From Eudorina sp. 2006-703-Eu-15 (lineage: Eukaryota; Chlorophyta; Chlorophyceae; Chlamydomonadales; Volvocaceae): a DNA stretch of 64,000 bases. Below the pieces are notes generated by a model. The model was given only the letters and a program-made list of their open reading frames with translations, searched no databases and had not been told where the DNA came from. The stretch spans positions 54,290 through 118,289 of the forward strand of contig BDSI01000160.1 in NCBI GenBank assembly GCA_003117195.1, in the 5' to 3' direction. This document shows positions 1 through 12,737 of the stretch, piece after piece. How positions within the stretch are numbered: the stretch's first letter is position 1; every line of letters starts with the position of its first letter. Both the position numbers and the translations under genes were made by a program.

Positions 1-1090
1 CCCCACCGCCACCGCCTCCTATTCCGCCGCCCCGCGCCACCGCCGCCGCCGCCGCGCCACCTAATTTCCCTGGGCCGCCGCCGCCGCCCCCGCCGCCTCC
101 GCCGCCCCTCAACGAGCTCACCACCGCGCTCGGCTTCCCGCCACCACCTCCACCGCTCAGCACCACCAACCTAACGCTGTCGGACATCCTGGAAGCTCGA
201 ACGACACGAACGGCACGGTAAGGGCCTCGGCACCGCTGTACGGAATACGAAGTGTGGGTACGGCTGCCTGCCCCTGGCATGTGGAAACACGCGGTGTCAC
301 TGGTGTTGGGTAGCCCCGATGCGCAGCTCTTGTTTTTTTTTGCTGCTTTGTTGGGTTTTAGTTGCTTTGTTGGGGTTTTAGCAGCTTTGTTTGGGATTTT
401 AGCTCCTTTGTTGGGTTTGAAGCTTCGTTATTTAAAGCTGTTTTGTTGGGTTTTTTAAAGTTGCTTTGTTAGGTATTCAACTGCTTTGTTTCGGTTTTAG
501 CTGCTTTGTTGGGTTTTAAGCTGCGTTGCTGGTTTTTAGATGTTTAGTTGGAGTTTTAGCTGCTTCGTTGATTTTGCCGCGCGTTGTTCAACCCGCCTCC
601 CCCTTGCCCCCCTGACTTGACTGACTTCATCCTCCCCCCCTCCGCCTCCCCCCATCCTCCTCCGCCTCCCCCCCCCCCCATCCCCTGCAGCCCGACGCGC
701 TGACCAGCACCCCCGGCAACTCATTTGACCCGCCGAGTACATCGTGGTAAATGTGGTGCTTGCCAACCTATCCGTCGTGGCAGACGCCTGGATGCAGCCC
801 ATGCTCTACAACGCTCGCAGCGCCAGGACTTCGCCAACACCATCCGGCAGGCGTTGCCTTTCAACCAGTTCTCGGCGCGTGTACGGCTCAACAAGCTGAC
901 GTGGCAGTACGGCGACTGGAACGGCGCGATGCGGAACTACACGCTGGCGGCGCGCGCTTGCCGCCCCCGGCGCCGCCGACGCCCATCCGCCGCCCTGGTC
1001 GCCCAACGCGCGCTTCCTGCCGCCGCCGCCGCCGCCCCCGCGCCGCCAGACCGCAACACCAGCTGGCCCAAAATGACGTTCTTCATGCAG
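1..1090 (+). other. Proline-rich first visible part of the polycystin gene, with phase breaks
   Basis: Exon 3-217 encodes long Pro runs, then a Ser/Thr-rich stretch. Its end reads GSSNDTNGT only after one extra base near 185-191, giving two N-glycosylation sites and a phase-0 donor at 218. Exon 691-1090 opens as PDALTSTPGNS, switches to EYIVVNVVLANLSVV at about 730 and to QDFANTIRQALPFNQFS at about 820. Each switch needs one added base. It then reads LTWQYGDWNGAMRNYT and ends NTSWPKMTFFMQ. The Pro/Ala part at 960-1060 could be read in more than one frame, so I do not fix it. The first exon may start upstream of the window. Confidence -1.
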
Positions 1091-4000
1091 GCGAGTGTTT
1101 GGGGACATGGCCCGGCGCGATGTCCATGGGGGCGGCCGGAATATGCCCGCATGCGTCGTCGTCGCCGACCCAACCAATCCGCCACCCGATCCCCCCCCAT
1201 GTGGATGTTCAACACCTTCCCCCCCCCACGCCGCCTCCATCCCCATACCCGCACCGCACCGCACCGCACCGCACCTCCAACGCACCGACCTCCAACGCAC
1301 CGCACCTCCAAACGCACCGACGCACCTCCAACGCACCGCACCTCCAACGCACCGCCAACGCACCTCCAACGCACCGCCCACCTCCAACGCACCGCACCTC
1401 CAACGCACCGCACCTCCAACGCACCGCACCGCCAACGCACCTCCAACGCCACCGCACCTCCAACGCACCGCACCTCCAACGCACCGCACCGCCAACGCAC
1501 CTCCAACACACCGCACCTCCAACGCACCGCCAACGCACCGCCAACACACCTCCAACGCACCTCCAACGCACGCCAACGCACCTCCAACGCACCTCCAACA
1601 CACCGCACTCCAACGCACCGCCAACGCACCGCCAACGCACCGCACCTCCAACGCACCGCACCTCCAACGCACCGCAGCTCCAACGCACCTCCAACACACC
1701 GCACCTCCAACGCACCGCCAACGCACCTCCAACGCACCTCCAACGCACCGCACCTCCAACGCACCGCACCTCCAACGCACCCCACCCCACCCCACCTCAC
1801 CTCCCCAGATCTACGTGGAGTACTCGACGGAGGTGGACGTGCGGCGCAGTCTGGCCAGTCAGAGCCTGGTGGACCTCCTCCGCTTCAACCTCTTCCCCGT
1901 CTTCTCCACCTCGCTGCTCTCCACCACGCCCTACAACTTCTACGTGTACAAGCGCCGCCTCAACACCACCGACCTCACCCCGCCCGTGCTCTCCATGGTC
2001 GGCGACGCGGATGTGTACGTCAATCTGTACGACAGCTACCTGGAGCCCGGCGTGGTCGCGTCGGATAACTTGGACGGCATCATCGATTCAAACCAGATCA
2101 TCCAGAACGTACGTGCTTGGGTGTTTGATATGGGTTTTTAGCGGTTTTAGCAGTTTTATTAGTTTTGTAGAGGGATAGGGTTTTTGATTCTGTTGTTGTG
2201 CATCGATACGAGGCGGGGTGTCTTCTTTTGTGTGTTCGTAGGCGGGCAAGATTAGGTGCGTGACATGCTAGGGCAGAGCAGTGCCACAATAGTTGTGTTG
2301 TGTGCGGCGGGTGGGTGGGTGGGTGGGTGGGTGGGAGGTCCCGTCCGGTGATCATTTAGGGGGGGGGAGGTCAGGCGTTTTGACGCCCGACTGCGCAGCG
2401 CAGTGTTGTGTGGCGGGGCGATGCGGGTGCGGCATTGGAAACGGAGAATACGACATTGTACAACGGGGGAACGACGGGTCGCTGAGGAGCGTCTCCACAC
2501 CGCCCAGGCCTCCCGCGGAACCCCTGCCCCCACCCCCACCCCACACAACCCGCCCTCGTGCTCCCCTGCCTTCCGTCTCCCTCCCTCCCTCCCTCCCACC
2601 CCCCTCCTCCCCCAGCTATACATGCCGACAGAGTCGCAGTACTGCTGCGAGAAGCCGTTCCCCATCGACACCTCCAAGGTGACCACCAACCCGTACGTCA
2701 TCTCGTACGACGTATACGACTACGTCTGGAACAAGTAAGCACGCTTCCCATCGTGCTGGATCGAAGTGAACCCAGCCCGCGCCTCCGCGTACACAGCTGC
2801 ACGCATATCTTGGAGTTGACGCTGGTTCGGCAAGGCCTCTAGGGGGACTAGAGGCCCCTGACGCGCCTCTCCCTAGTATCCGAGAGCGTGCGCTCCGGCG
2901 GTCTACATTCCGTCAGGGCTGCGGTCACTGCGCCGGGTTAGCAGCCCTCGGCCAGCGCCAGGCCCGGATCGATCTGTGAACCATTCACGCACACGTGCAC
3001 GCGCGCTCCATTATGGTGTCAATATCAAGACAGCGAAACCGCAATATGCGACCTCCTTTGTCAATATCAAGACAGCGAAACCGCAATATGCGACCTCCTT
3101 TGTCAATATCAAGACAGCGAAACCGCAATATGCGACCTCCTTTGTCAATATCAAGACAGCGAAACCGCAACATGCGACCTCCTTTGTCAATATCAAGACA
3201 GCGAAACCGCAACATGCGACCTCCTTTGTCAATATCAAGACAGCGAAACCGCAACATGCGACCTCCTTTGTCAATATCAAGACAGCGAAACCGCAATATG
3301 CGACCTCCTTTGTCAATATCAAGACAGCGAAACCGCAATATGCGACCTCCTTTGTCAATATCAAGACAGCGAAACCGCAACATGCGACCTCCTTTGTCAA
3401 TATCAAGACAGCGAAACCGCAATATGCGACCTCCTTTGTCAATATCAAGACAGCGAAACCGCAATATGCGACCTCCTTTGTCAATATCAAGACAGCGAAA
3501 CCGCAATATGCGACCTCCTTTGTCAATATCAAGACAGCGAAACACATGCGACCCCCCCCTCCGCCTCCCCTCTTAACTCCCCCCCCCTCCCCCCTCGCCC
3601 CCTGCCCCCCCCTCGCCCCCCAGGGCCAACACGCTGTACCGGCGCGTCCACGTGGTGGACCCCTGCGCCGCCAACTCCTCCAACACCGAGCGCATGTGCC
3701 CGGACCGCACCTGCTCCGTGCTGGGCGGGCAGTGCGGCGACGTCAAGGCCTTCCCCGAGCTGGTCGCCCTGGCCACCTCGCTGCTGGGCCAGGTTCAGAA
3801 CCAGTCGGACGTCACGGCGGGCGGCGTGGAGGGACCGCTGGGCAGCACCGTCAGCAGCCTCACGTCCAGCCCGGTCAAGGACACACAGGTGGGGTGGGGT
3901 GGGGTGGGGTGGGGGGTCGGAGATGGGGGGGAGGGAGGTGGGGGGGGGTGTCCGGAGGTGGGGGAGGGTTGAGCGATTGGGTGGGTGGGAGTGGCGGAGG

Positions 4001-7000
4001 TAGGATTGGGTGAGGACTTTGGACCTTGGATGGGCGTTGTGATCGTGGGTATGCGGGACGCGGGGCGCCATACCGTATCGGCACACCTGCACGTCCGCCT
4101 GGGTATGGCTCCGCCCGCTGCGCACACATGCCCCGCTGGGTGCTTGGTTTGGGTCGGGGGGCTAGGGGTTTTCCTTCCGAGACGAGACGCTCACAAACGG
4201 GGTTGGGGCGGGGGCTAGGGTTTCCGGTCGCGGAGCGCAACTTCAACACCCGCCGCCGTGTGCCATACCCATCTCCGAACGCACACAACCCTCTGCCCCC
4301 GCCCTGGATGCGGCCCCCCTCCCCTTTTCCCGTCCCATCCCCTCTCCCGTCTCTGCTCCCTCCCCGCAGCCCCCCTTCATCCAGCTGCTCCCCCTCAGCG
4401 GCGACTTCTTCAACATCCCCGCCGGGGAGCCGGGCATCGCCGGTGGCACCCCCGCCATGTCCGGCATCATCACGCGGCTGACCCTGGGGACCGCCTTCGT
4501 GGACCCCGGCTACGTCGTGTCCGACAACCTGGACCCCACCTGCCAGGACAGGGTGGTGCGGAGGTAGGGGGCGGCCCACGCTGGGGGGGTGTCGAGGCTG
4601 GGGCGGGGGAATGGGGGTGGGGCGGAGGTAGGGGGCGGCAAGCGGGGCCGGCATGCGGAGATGGGCCGGGGGGTTGCGCCGGGTTGGGGCGAGGTGGAGG
4701 TGGGGTTGGGGTACTCTGAAGAGGAAAGGAGGGCGGAAGGGGGGGGGGATGGGGGCGGGGATGAGGGCGCGGGGGCGTTTGAGGGCCTCTGCGCGCGGAC
4801 CGATTGGTTGAAGGGACGGCCCCCGATCTCTGTGGTGGCGGCGGCGGCGGCGGGGGATGCGCAGGTACGCGGAGCTGGTGGACACGTCGGCACCCACGGC
4901 GCCCAACGGGCCGTACGCCATCACGTACGACGTCAAGGACGTCAGCGGCAACAAGGCGATCACGCAGGTGGGTGTGGGGGTGGGGGTGGGGAGGGTGTCA
5001 TACACCGACATACCCGGGGCGTGGGTAAAAAGGGGGGGATGGGGCGCAAGGGGACGAGGGGAACCGAAGGCGGCGGCCGGGGAAGAAGGGCCGCGGCGCG
5101 CGGCCGGGGACGATACGCGATACGATGCGATGGCCCCGCAACGCGAGGGCGAGGCGCGGGGTGGTGGGGTAGGGTGTTGCACATCAGCTGTGGGGTAGGG
5201 TGTTGCACATCAGCTGTGGGGCGGCTTCCGCTGGCTGGCGCCAACGGGCCCGCCCTCCTGTTACCGCATCAGGGCGGCATCTCATCATCAGCGACATCGC
5301 GACGCCGTCCAAGCCCGCGCCTCCTCGCCTTCTCAACCCCATTTCCCCCCGCCCGGCCGCGCCCGCAGATCCGGCTTGTGTTCGTGGACTGCCCCGCCTC
5401 GCTGCCGATGGTGTGCCCCCCGGACGACCTGGCCACCTCCCCACCCCGCTGGTACTGCGCATCCACCGCCTGCGGAGTGCCGGACTTCGTCGGCAACGTC
5501 ATCACGGTGAGGGCCGCCCCGCCGGGGGGAGGGGGAGGGGGGGACGTGTCTCCCGCGACAGCGCCACAGCGCTACGTCCCGTGTGTTTTGAGAAAAGGAC
5601 CCTCGTGTGGCTGGTGTGTGTTTGTTTGTTTGTTTGTTTGTTTGTTTGTTACATATCTGACCGGGCCTGGCACTGGCCGAGGGCTGCTAACCCGGCCCTA
5701 ACGGAAAGACCGCCGAAGCACTCCTGTCCTCCCTTGGGTGGGGGGGAGGAAAAGAGCGCGTGCCAGAGGGGCCCCCGACCTCTCCCGCTGCTCCGCCTCC
5801 CCATCCCCCCAACCAGCCTCATCTGCATCCTACCCCGGCGGCGCGCCCTGCGCTTCATTGTCCTCCGCGCCGCACCCCTCTGCGCAGCCTCCTCTCTCCT
5901 CTCCCCTCCACCTCCCTCCCCCATCCCTCCCTCCCTCCCCCCTCTCCCTCCGCCCTCTCCCTCCCTCCCTCCCCTTCTCCCTCCCCCTCCTCTCCCTCTC
6001 CCCTCCCCCCCGCAGGTTGCCCCGCAGTCCAGCAGCACCATCGTCAACTCGCTGCCCGTCCTGACGCTCAAGGACCGCAGCCCGCTGCTGGTGCTGTACA
6101 CCAACCAGGTAGGGGGGAGTGAAGGGGGGAGGGGAGGGGCAGGGGAGGGGCAGGGGGGGTCGGGGAAGGGGGAGGTGTTGGATCCGCTCGGTTGCGGCCG
6201 CTAAACAGTTAACCCCGGCCCCCGCCCCGTGTCCATCCACTCCTGTCGCGCCCTGAACCCGCCCCTGCCTGTAGCCGTTCCCGCCCTGAACCCCCAACGC
6301 CTCCCCAGCGCACGCCTCCCCAACAGCGCCCCCCTCCACCCCCACCCCCACCCCCTCCACCCCCCCACCCCCCACCCCCTCCCCGCAGACCTTCGCCAAG
6401 TGCCCCCAGCCCAGCCAGCCCCTCTGCGACTCGGGCGTGCTTGCGCGCGACGCGGAGGACGGCGACATCAGCTACAAGGTCCGCGCCTGCGCCGACGTGG
6501 CGCCCGCCAGCCAGGACACTCTGTGGGAGGCGGTGGGCCTGACCGCCTGCAAGCTGGCGGCCGCCTGGACCCCGGCTACAAGAACATCACCTACTCGGTC
6601 ACCGACAGCAAGGGCGGCACCACCACGCTGGTCAGGCGGCTGCTGGTGCTGGAGGTCTGCCGCGACGGGGAGGTGAGGCGGGGGGTGGTGTGGCGCTGTT
6701 TGGGGGGAGTTTGGGGTTGTTGGGGGCGGTTGGGGGCGGTTGCAGGGGCGGCGGGCACGCTGTGTGTGTTTTGCACAGCAGCCCACAAGCCACCGCCCAC
6801 TTTCTGTGTGAATAGGAGTGTTGAGCGAGGAACGCCCCAACGTGTATGCAATGTGTGTATGAATGTGTGTGTTTAGGTAAGAGACCCGCCGGGTGTGTGT
6901 ATGTGTGAATGTATATCCCACAAACACCCGACCACACCCCCGCGCCCTCCCCCTTCCGACACACACACGCCAGGTCCAATGCCCTGACGGCACGTGCTCT

Positions 7001-10000
7001 GAAGTGGGCTGCCTGGCGTACGACAGCAGCTACGCGGACGCCAGCAGCTCCGCCAGTGCGGTGCGTGGGGCGCGTGGAGGCGGAGGGGAAAGATGGGAGG
7101 GATGGGGTTAGGGCCAGGAGGAGGCCTCCCACCACCGTCTGCTAGCAGTGCGTGTTTGCTCCTGCTCCCCCCCCCTTAGTGGTTGACTCCCCCCCTCCCC
7201 ATCGTGCCCCGCCCTCCCCCCAACCCCACCCCTGACTGCCCCCCCTGCAGTCATCCTTCGGTGCCACGGGCACCCCCAGCGTCTACACCAACCTGCCCCC
7301 CGTCATCACCCTCACCGTCACCGACCTGGTGCCGCAGGTGGGGGTTCGCTACAGGGAGGGGGTTGAGCTGCCCCGGGGTACATCGGCGAGCATCGGCGGG
7401 GTGCTCTGCTCGCAGTTTCGCTGTCTGTATTGACGGCGGGGGCAGAGCTGCCCTGGGACGCGGAGGGGGAGTCGGACCGGGGATTGGGCAGGAGAGGAGA
7501 GGGGGGATTGCGGGGAACCGAGGCGGCGGGGTGGGGAGGGAAACTGGGGGAACCCTCCCGGGAGTCACAGAGCGGTATTGTGGCCTTCCCCCTTGACACT
7601 CGCTCGGCTCCCTGCCCCCGCCCTCCCCTGTCCTGCCCTGTCCTCCGCTGTGCTCCCCTGTCCTGCCCTGTCCTCCGCCGCACTCGGTCCCCAGACGGTG
7701 TCGGTGCCGCAGTACTACAGCTGGCGCAGCTGCCGGTCCACGGACGGCGACCCGCTGAACCGCAAGTGCGAGCTGGGGGCCACAGCCAACGACCCGGAGA
7801 GCGGCAACATCACTGCCAATGTGAGGCCGCGAAGGGTTCGGGGGTGGGGGTGGGGCTGGGATAGTGTGCTCTGGTACGATTTCGTTGTTTTGTTTGGCAC
7901 ACGGGGGGTGGGTGTACCGTTACTGTCGGGGCGGGCGGGCGGGCGGGGTTCGAATGTACACGGTTGGCGTATGAGGGCCCCGATACCCTCCCTCTCTTCC
8001 TCCCCCCCGCCACCGCCGCCGCCGTCTGCCCCGGCTCGCCTCTCTTGCTTTCCCCAGCCGCCTCGCCGCCCCGAAACTTACCCTCGCCCACCCACCCCCC
8101 TCACTCATCCCGCGGGGCATCCCGTCTCCACCCCTCACCGCCCTCACCGCCCCCACCCCTCACCGCCCTCACCCCTCACCGCCTCCGACGCCCTCCCCCT
8201 CGGCCCCCCCGCAGATCTACGTGTGCCCGCCCGCCAGCTGCCTGACCACCTGCTCCTCCGCCGCTTGCTCCGGCCACGAGTTTGTGCTCAAGGGGGTGAC
8301 CGGCTGCGTCAACACGTCCGCCCCCGTGGGCACCACCTACGTCGTCACCTTCCTGTCCTGCGACGAGTGGGTTGCGGGGGGGGTGGAGGGTACGGTGGAG
8401 CGAGGACTGATGAAGGGGCGCGAGGAAAAAGGGGCCGAGGCCGAGGGCGGGCTGGGCGGCCCCAGCGTCCTAGGCAGGCGGGGTACGGGGCGCCGGGGCC
8501 CGGGGGCGGGGGCGACGCCCTTCCGCTGCCTTGCGATGCGTTTCTCCTGCCAGGCACTCGGCCAGCGCCCGTCTGAAGGGGTGCAGCGGGCGACCTCTGC
8601 CTCTGCTTCTACTTCCTGCCCTTCACAACCACGTGCTTTCCCCCTGGGTTCGTGCAGGGTCATTTCATTTTCGCTTGCTGACCCCCTCTCCCCCTCTCCC
8701 CTTCTTCCCCTCTCCCCCCCTTCCCTTCTGAAACCCCCTTCCCCGCAATCAGCGGCTACCCCGTCAAGTCCTCCACCACCTTCCGCGCCGTGGTGATCGA
8801 GAGCCCCTGCGCCACCGGGCTGTACTACTGCAGCGGCGCCTGCCAGGCCGTGCCCTGCACCACCGCCGCCGCGGTGTCCACCCCCGCCCGCGTCTCCAAC
8901 TACGCGCCCTCGCTGCGGCTGCTGCCGCCCGGCACCACGCTGGACACGGCGCCCGTGGCGGCGGCGGGGACGGTGCTCAACGTGACGCAGTTCCTGACGT
9001 ACGGCGTGCCCGCGCCCATCAGCTTCTCGCCCTGCCCGTCGTACAATGCGACCGCGGCGTGCGCGGCGGTGGCGTGGGACACGGAGGACGGCGACCTCAC
9101 GTCGTCCATCACGGTGAGCTGGGGGGGGAGGCCCGAATATAGGGAGGGGGGAGGGAGACAGGGGCCCCCGGCTCCCCCTTCCCCGCACAGCCCAGGGCCC
9201 CCGGCCCCCCCCTCCCCTGCCCTCACCTTCCTCTCCCTCATCTCGCCCCCCTCCCCTCCTTCGTCCCTTGCTGGAAACCCCACCGCCCCCGCCCCCGCAA
9301 CCGCAACCGCAACCGCCGCCCCGCCTCGCAACCGCCGCCCCCGCCCCGGCCCCGCCCCGCCCCCGCCCCCGCACTCCTCGGTCCCCTCAGACAACGGACG
9401 TGACGACCTGCTACGACCGCAACCCCAACAACTGCATGCGCTGCTCCGCGGAGCGCCTGAGCATGGGCAAGTGCTTCCCCGGCAACTACTCGCTGCGCTA
9501 CTCGGTGACCGACTCGGGCGGCGCCACCTCCCTCGCCTACCTATCCTTCGTGGTGCAGTCGGTGGCCAACAACCTGATCTGGTTCATCATGCCGCCCTCC
9601 TTCAACCTCTCCGCGCCGCCCTCCTCAAAGCGCAACGAGACGGAGGCCTTCCGGAGCGCGCTGCTGGTGGGACAGAAAGCGGGCGGGGGCGGGCGGGACA
9701 GCGGGGGCGGGGGCTGGTGCTGGGGCTGGTGGGAAAGCGGGCGAGGGGGGGCTGGTGCTGGGGCTGGCGGGGACTGGGTGGACAGCGGGCGGTTGCGGGT
9801 GTTGGGGCTGGTGCTGGGGCTGGCGGGGACTGGCAGGGGCTGGTGGGTGCTTCAGAGGGCGGGTTAGCGCAGGTTGCGACTGGCGGGGATGCGGTCGACA
9901 AGGGGGCGGTGAGGGGGATGTTTCTTGTCGGTGGTACCGTAACTCTCTTGGTTGTCCTCCTCCATCTCAGTCTTCTTCATCACCATCGTTTTCTTCATTT

Positions 10001-10292
10001 CGGTATGTGCTGTCTTCGGTCTTCCTCAATGTCTTCTCCTTTGTCGTCGTCCTCTCATCACCTTCCTTTCTGCCCGCCCCCGCCCCCTCCCAGTCCAACT
10101 CCACGCTCAACCGCGGCTTCATCTCCTCCCAGCTGCGGCGCTTCGCGGTCGACCTCCGCAACGTGAAGAACGCGTCCATCGCCTCCATCGCCGTCATCAA
10201 CTCCAACACCGACGACGGCATCTACGACCCCAACTACTGCATCTGCACGCTCAATGTGCGTCGGTCCCCACACATAACACGCACAGGTTCCA

Positions 10293-10325
<33 letters not shown>

Positions 10326-12703
10326 CACACACACACACACACATACACACACACACACACCTTCATACCACCTGTTCTGCCCGCCTGAGGACACACACAT
10401 AACACACACACCCGGTTGGTTTGGGTCGGGCGGGTTGCATTTCTAAACACACACACACCTGTTCTGCCTGCTTCAATAACACACCCGTGCGGCTCAGTTC
10501 TCTTTCACACACACACACCCGTCGACACAAGCACTGCTGCAATCAGCCCGTTCCCTGTGTGCGCTCCACGCCTTCCCACCCCCCGTCTGGTCCGCCCTCT
10601 CTCGCGCCCCCCAGGTGACGCTCAACTACACGACGGGGCTGCAGAACAACTTCCCGCTCCCCCAGGTCCTGCCGTACTTTGAGCCCGACACCGCGCCGCC
10701 GCCCCCCGGCACCAGAAGGGTCGTCCAACCGCCGCCGTCGCCGCCCGCCACCCTCAACTTCCGCCGCCACCTGGCAGCCGCCGACGGGGCCATGGGGCTG
10801 GGCTTGGGCGGCATCGCCGGCGTCATCGGCGCAAGCACCTCCCTGCCCGTGTCGATTGCGCTGGCGGCGCCCGCCGCCGTCACGAAGCCGTACACTTTGG
10901 CGTTCGATGTGGACGAGCAAGACGCCCACCTGTTCGAGCCGCAGGGTACGCCTTCGACAACGACGACGATGACGATGGCGACGACGACACCCAGCCACGT
11001 CAGCAGCAGCTCCACCGCCGCCGCCGCCGCCCCCGCAGTCGGCACACAGATCCGTACGGGAGATTCGTACGGAGCTGCGCTGGACATTGACCCCGAGGAC
11101 CTGTTCCTGTTCGGCTCCATGGATCCGCCGCCCCCGCCGCCGCCCCCTGGCACGTTGTCGACCTCCTCCAACTGGTCGTCGATGATGGCAGCTGCCCCGT
11201 CATCCTCATCCTCAACGTCATCCCCATCGCTATCGGCGACGATCTCCTCCCGCTCGCCCCTGGCGGCGGCCGCGGTGCCAACGTCGGCGGTGGTGCAGCG
11301 CAGCACCGTCCGTGACCCGCACGTCGCCGCCCTGGACATCGACGAGGAGGACGAGCACCTGTACGACCCGACCAAGCTGCCGCCGTCGACTATCACCCTC
11401 GGCAGCAAGCGGCAGCAGCGCAAGGCCGCGGCCGCGGCCGCGGCCGCGGCAGCCGCCGCCGCCGCGGCCTCTGCGGCCCGCGGTGCTGGCACGCCCGCGC
11501 CCGCGCCGGCGCCGGCCGATGGCTCCGCGCCATCGTACCTCCACGCGCTCATGATGGGTGCCGTACCTGGATCCGAATCCGTCGTCGTCCCCGCGTCTCC
11601 CGCCGCCGCCGCCGCCGGTGGCGACGCGGACCATGCCGCCGCGCTGGCTCTGGGCGCCCGCATCTGGCAGCTGCACGTGCTGCCGGCGCGGCAGCGCGCG
11701 GAGGCGGCCGCCGCCGCCGCCGCGGACGCGGACGCGGCGCCGCCGGCGGCGGCGGCGGGCTACCCGCCCGCCGCCCGCGGCAGCAGCGAGGCGGACGTCG
11801 AGGACTACGACGATGTGGTGGCGGGGGCGGATGCCGCGGCGGAGGCGGAGCGGCTGCTGCTGCTCCAGAGCGTGGAGCTGCTGGGGCGGGTGTTCACTCG
11901 GGACAGGGACCCGCCTCGAGACCTGGCCATCAGCGGGGAGCTCCGGAAGGCCGCCCTCGAGGCCGCCATCGCCACATCCGCCGCCGCCGACGACGACGAT
12001 GCGGCCGCCGCCGCCGCCGCCGCCGTCGAGGACGAGCATGACGACTACGAAGATGTGCTCGAGGGGGCGGCCGCCGATGCCGCTGACGCGGCGGCGGCAG
12101 CGGCTGCCGCCGCCGCCGCCGCCGCCAGGTCCCTGCCATCCCTCGGCGCCGCCGCCGCCGCCGCCGCCGGCAGCGGCTTCGCCGATGCCGGTGTTCCGTC
12201 TGACGCCGTCTCCGCTGTTGCCGCCGGCAGCACGGCAGAGGAGGAGGGCGAGAGTACGGAGGCGCCCAGCCGCCGTACACTGATCCGCCAGGTGATCGGC
12301 AAGCAGCTGATCCCGGGCCTGGCGGCCATCTCGGAGCGGCTGCAGCGGGTGCAGGCGGATCTGGACGACATGATGAGCGGCATGCGCGGGCTCGGATCCA
12401 GTGACGGACTCGGATTCGGATCTGAACCTGGATCTGGATCTGGATCTGGATCCAGCGGTCTCGTCGTGGGTGGTGGCGCCGCCGCCGCCGCCGGCCGTCA
12501 GCGGCTGCTGGCGGAGGCGACCAACACCAGCACGTGCGCGGGCACCAACAACGCCACCAACGCCGTCAGCGAGTGTGTGGCGCCCCCGCCCACCGAGTTC
12601 GAGACCTCGCTGACGGTGATGGTGTCGCTCATCAATGACGTGTCACTGCTCTCGCAGGTAGGGGTGTGTTTAATGAGGAGCCACACCCAGAACCACCCAG
12701 GCC

Positions 12704-12737
<34 letters not shown>

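Larger units (their letters stand above)
1809..10255 (+). other. Ectodomain of about five Cry22/DUF5011-like Ig repeats
   Basis: Exons 1809-10255 encode repeated units with the pattern PPVL-x-hydrophobic, an acidic D-NLDG or DAEDGD motif, and a closing strand such as YVISYDVYD or YSVTDSKGG. Approximate units: 1 in 1809-3888 (LTPPVLSMVGDADVYV, then VVASDNLDG); 2 in 4370-5506 (VVSDNLD, then YAITYDVKDVSGNK); 3 in 6016-6672 (ARDAEDGDIS, then ITYSVTDSKGGT); 4 in 7251-8753 (LPPVITLTVTD, NDPESGNIT); 5 in 8754-9666 (DTEDGDLTSSIT, then LRYSVTDSGGAT). These match the bacterial Cry22 Ig-like/HYR fold pattern that I know as DUF5011. Later units are cysteine-rich, suggesting disulfides. Repeat borders are my estimate. 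Confidence -1.

Noticed and set aside
1209..1800. Long minus-strand frames rich in Cys-Val-Gly-Gly-Ala
   Set aside because: They come from the minisatellite in intron 1091-1808.
3018..3548. Regular repeat that might suggest a CRISPR array or a repeat protein
   Set aside because: There are no spacers: units abut directly. It is inside an intron whose flanking exons join in frame, and the genome is eukaryotic.
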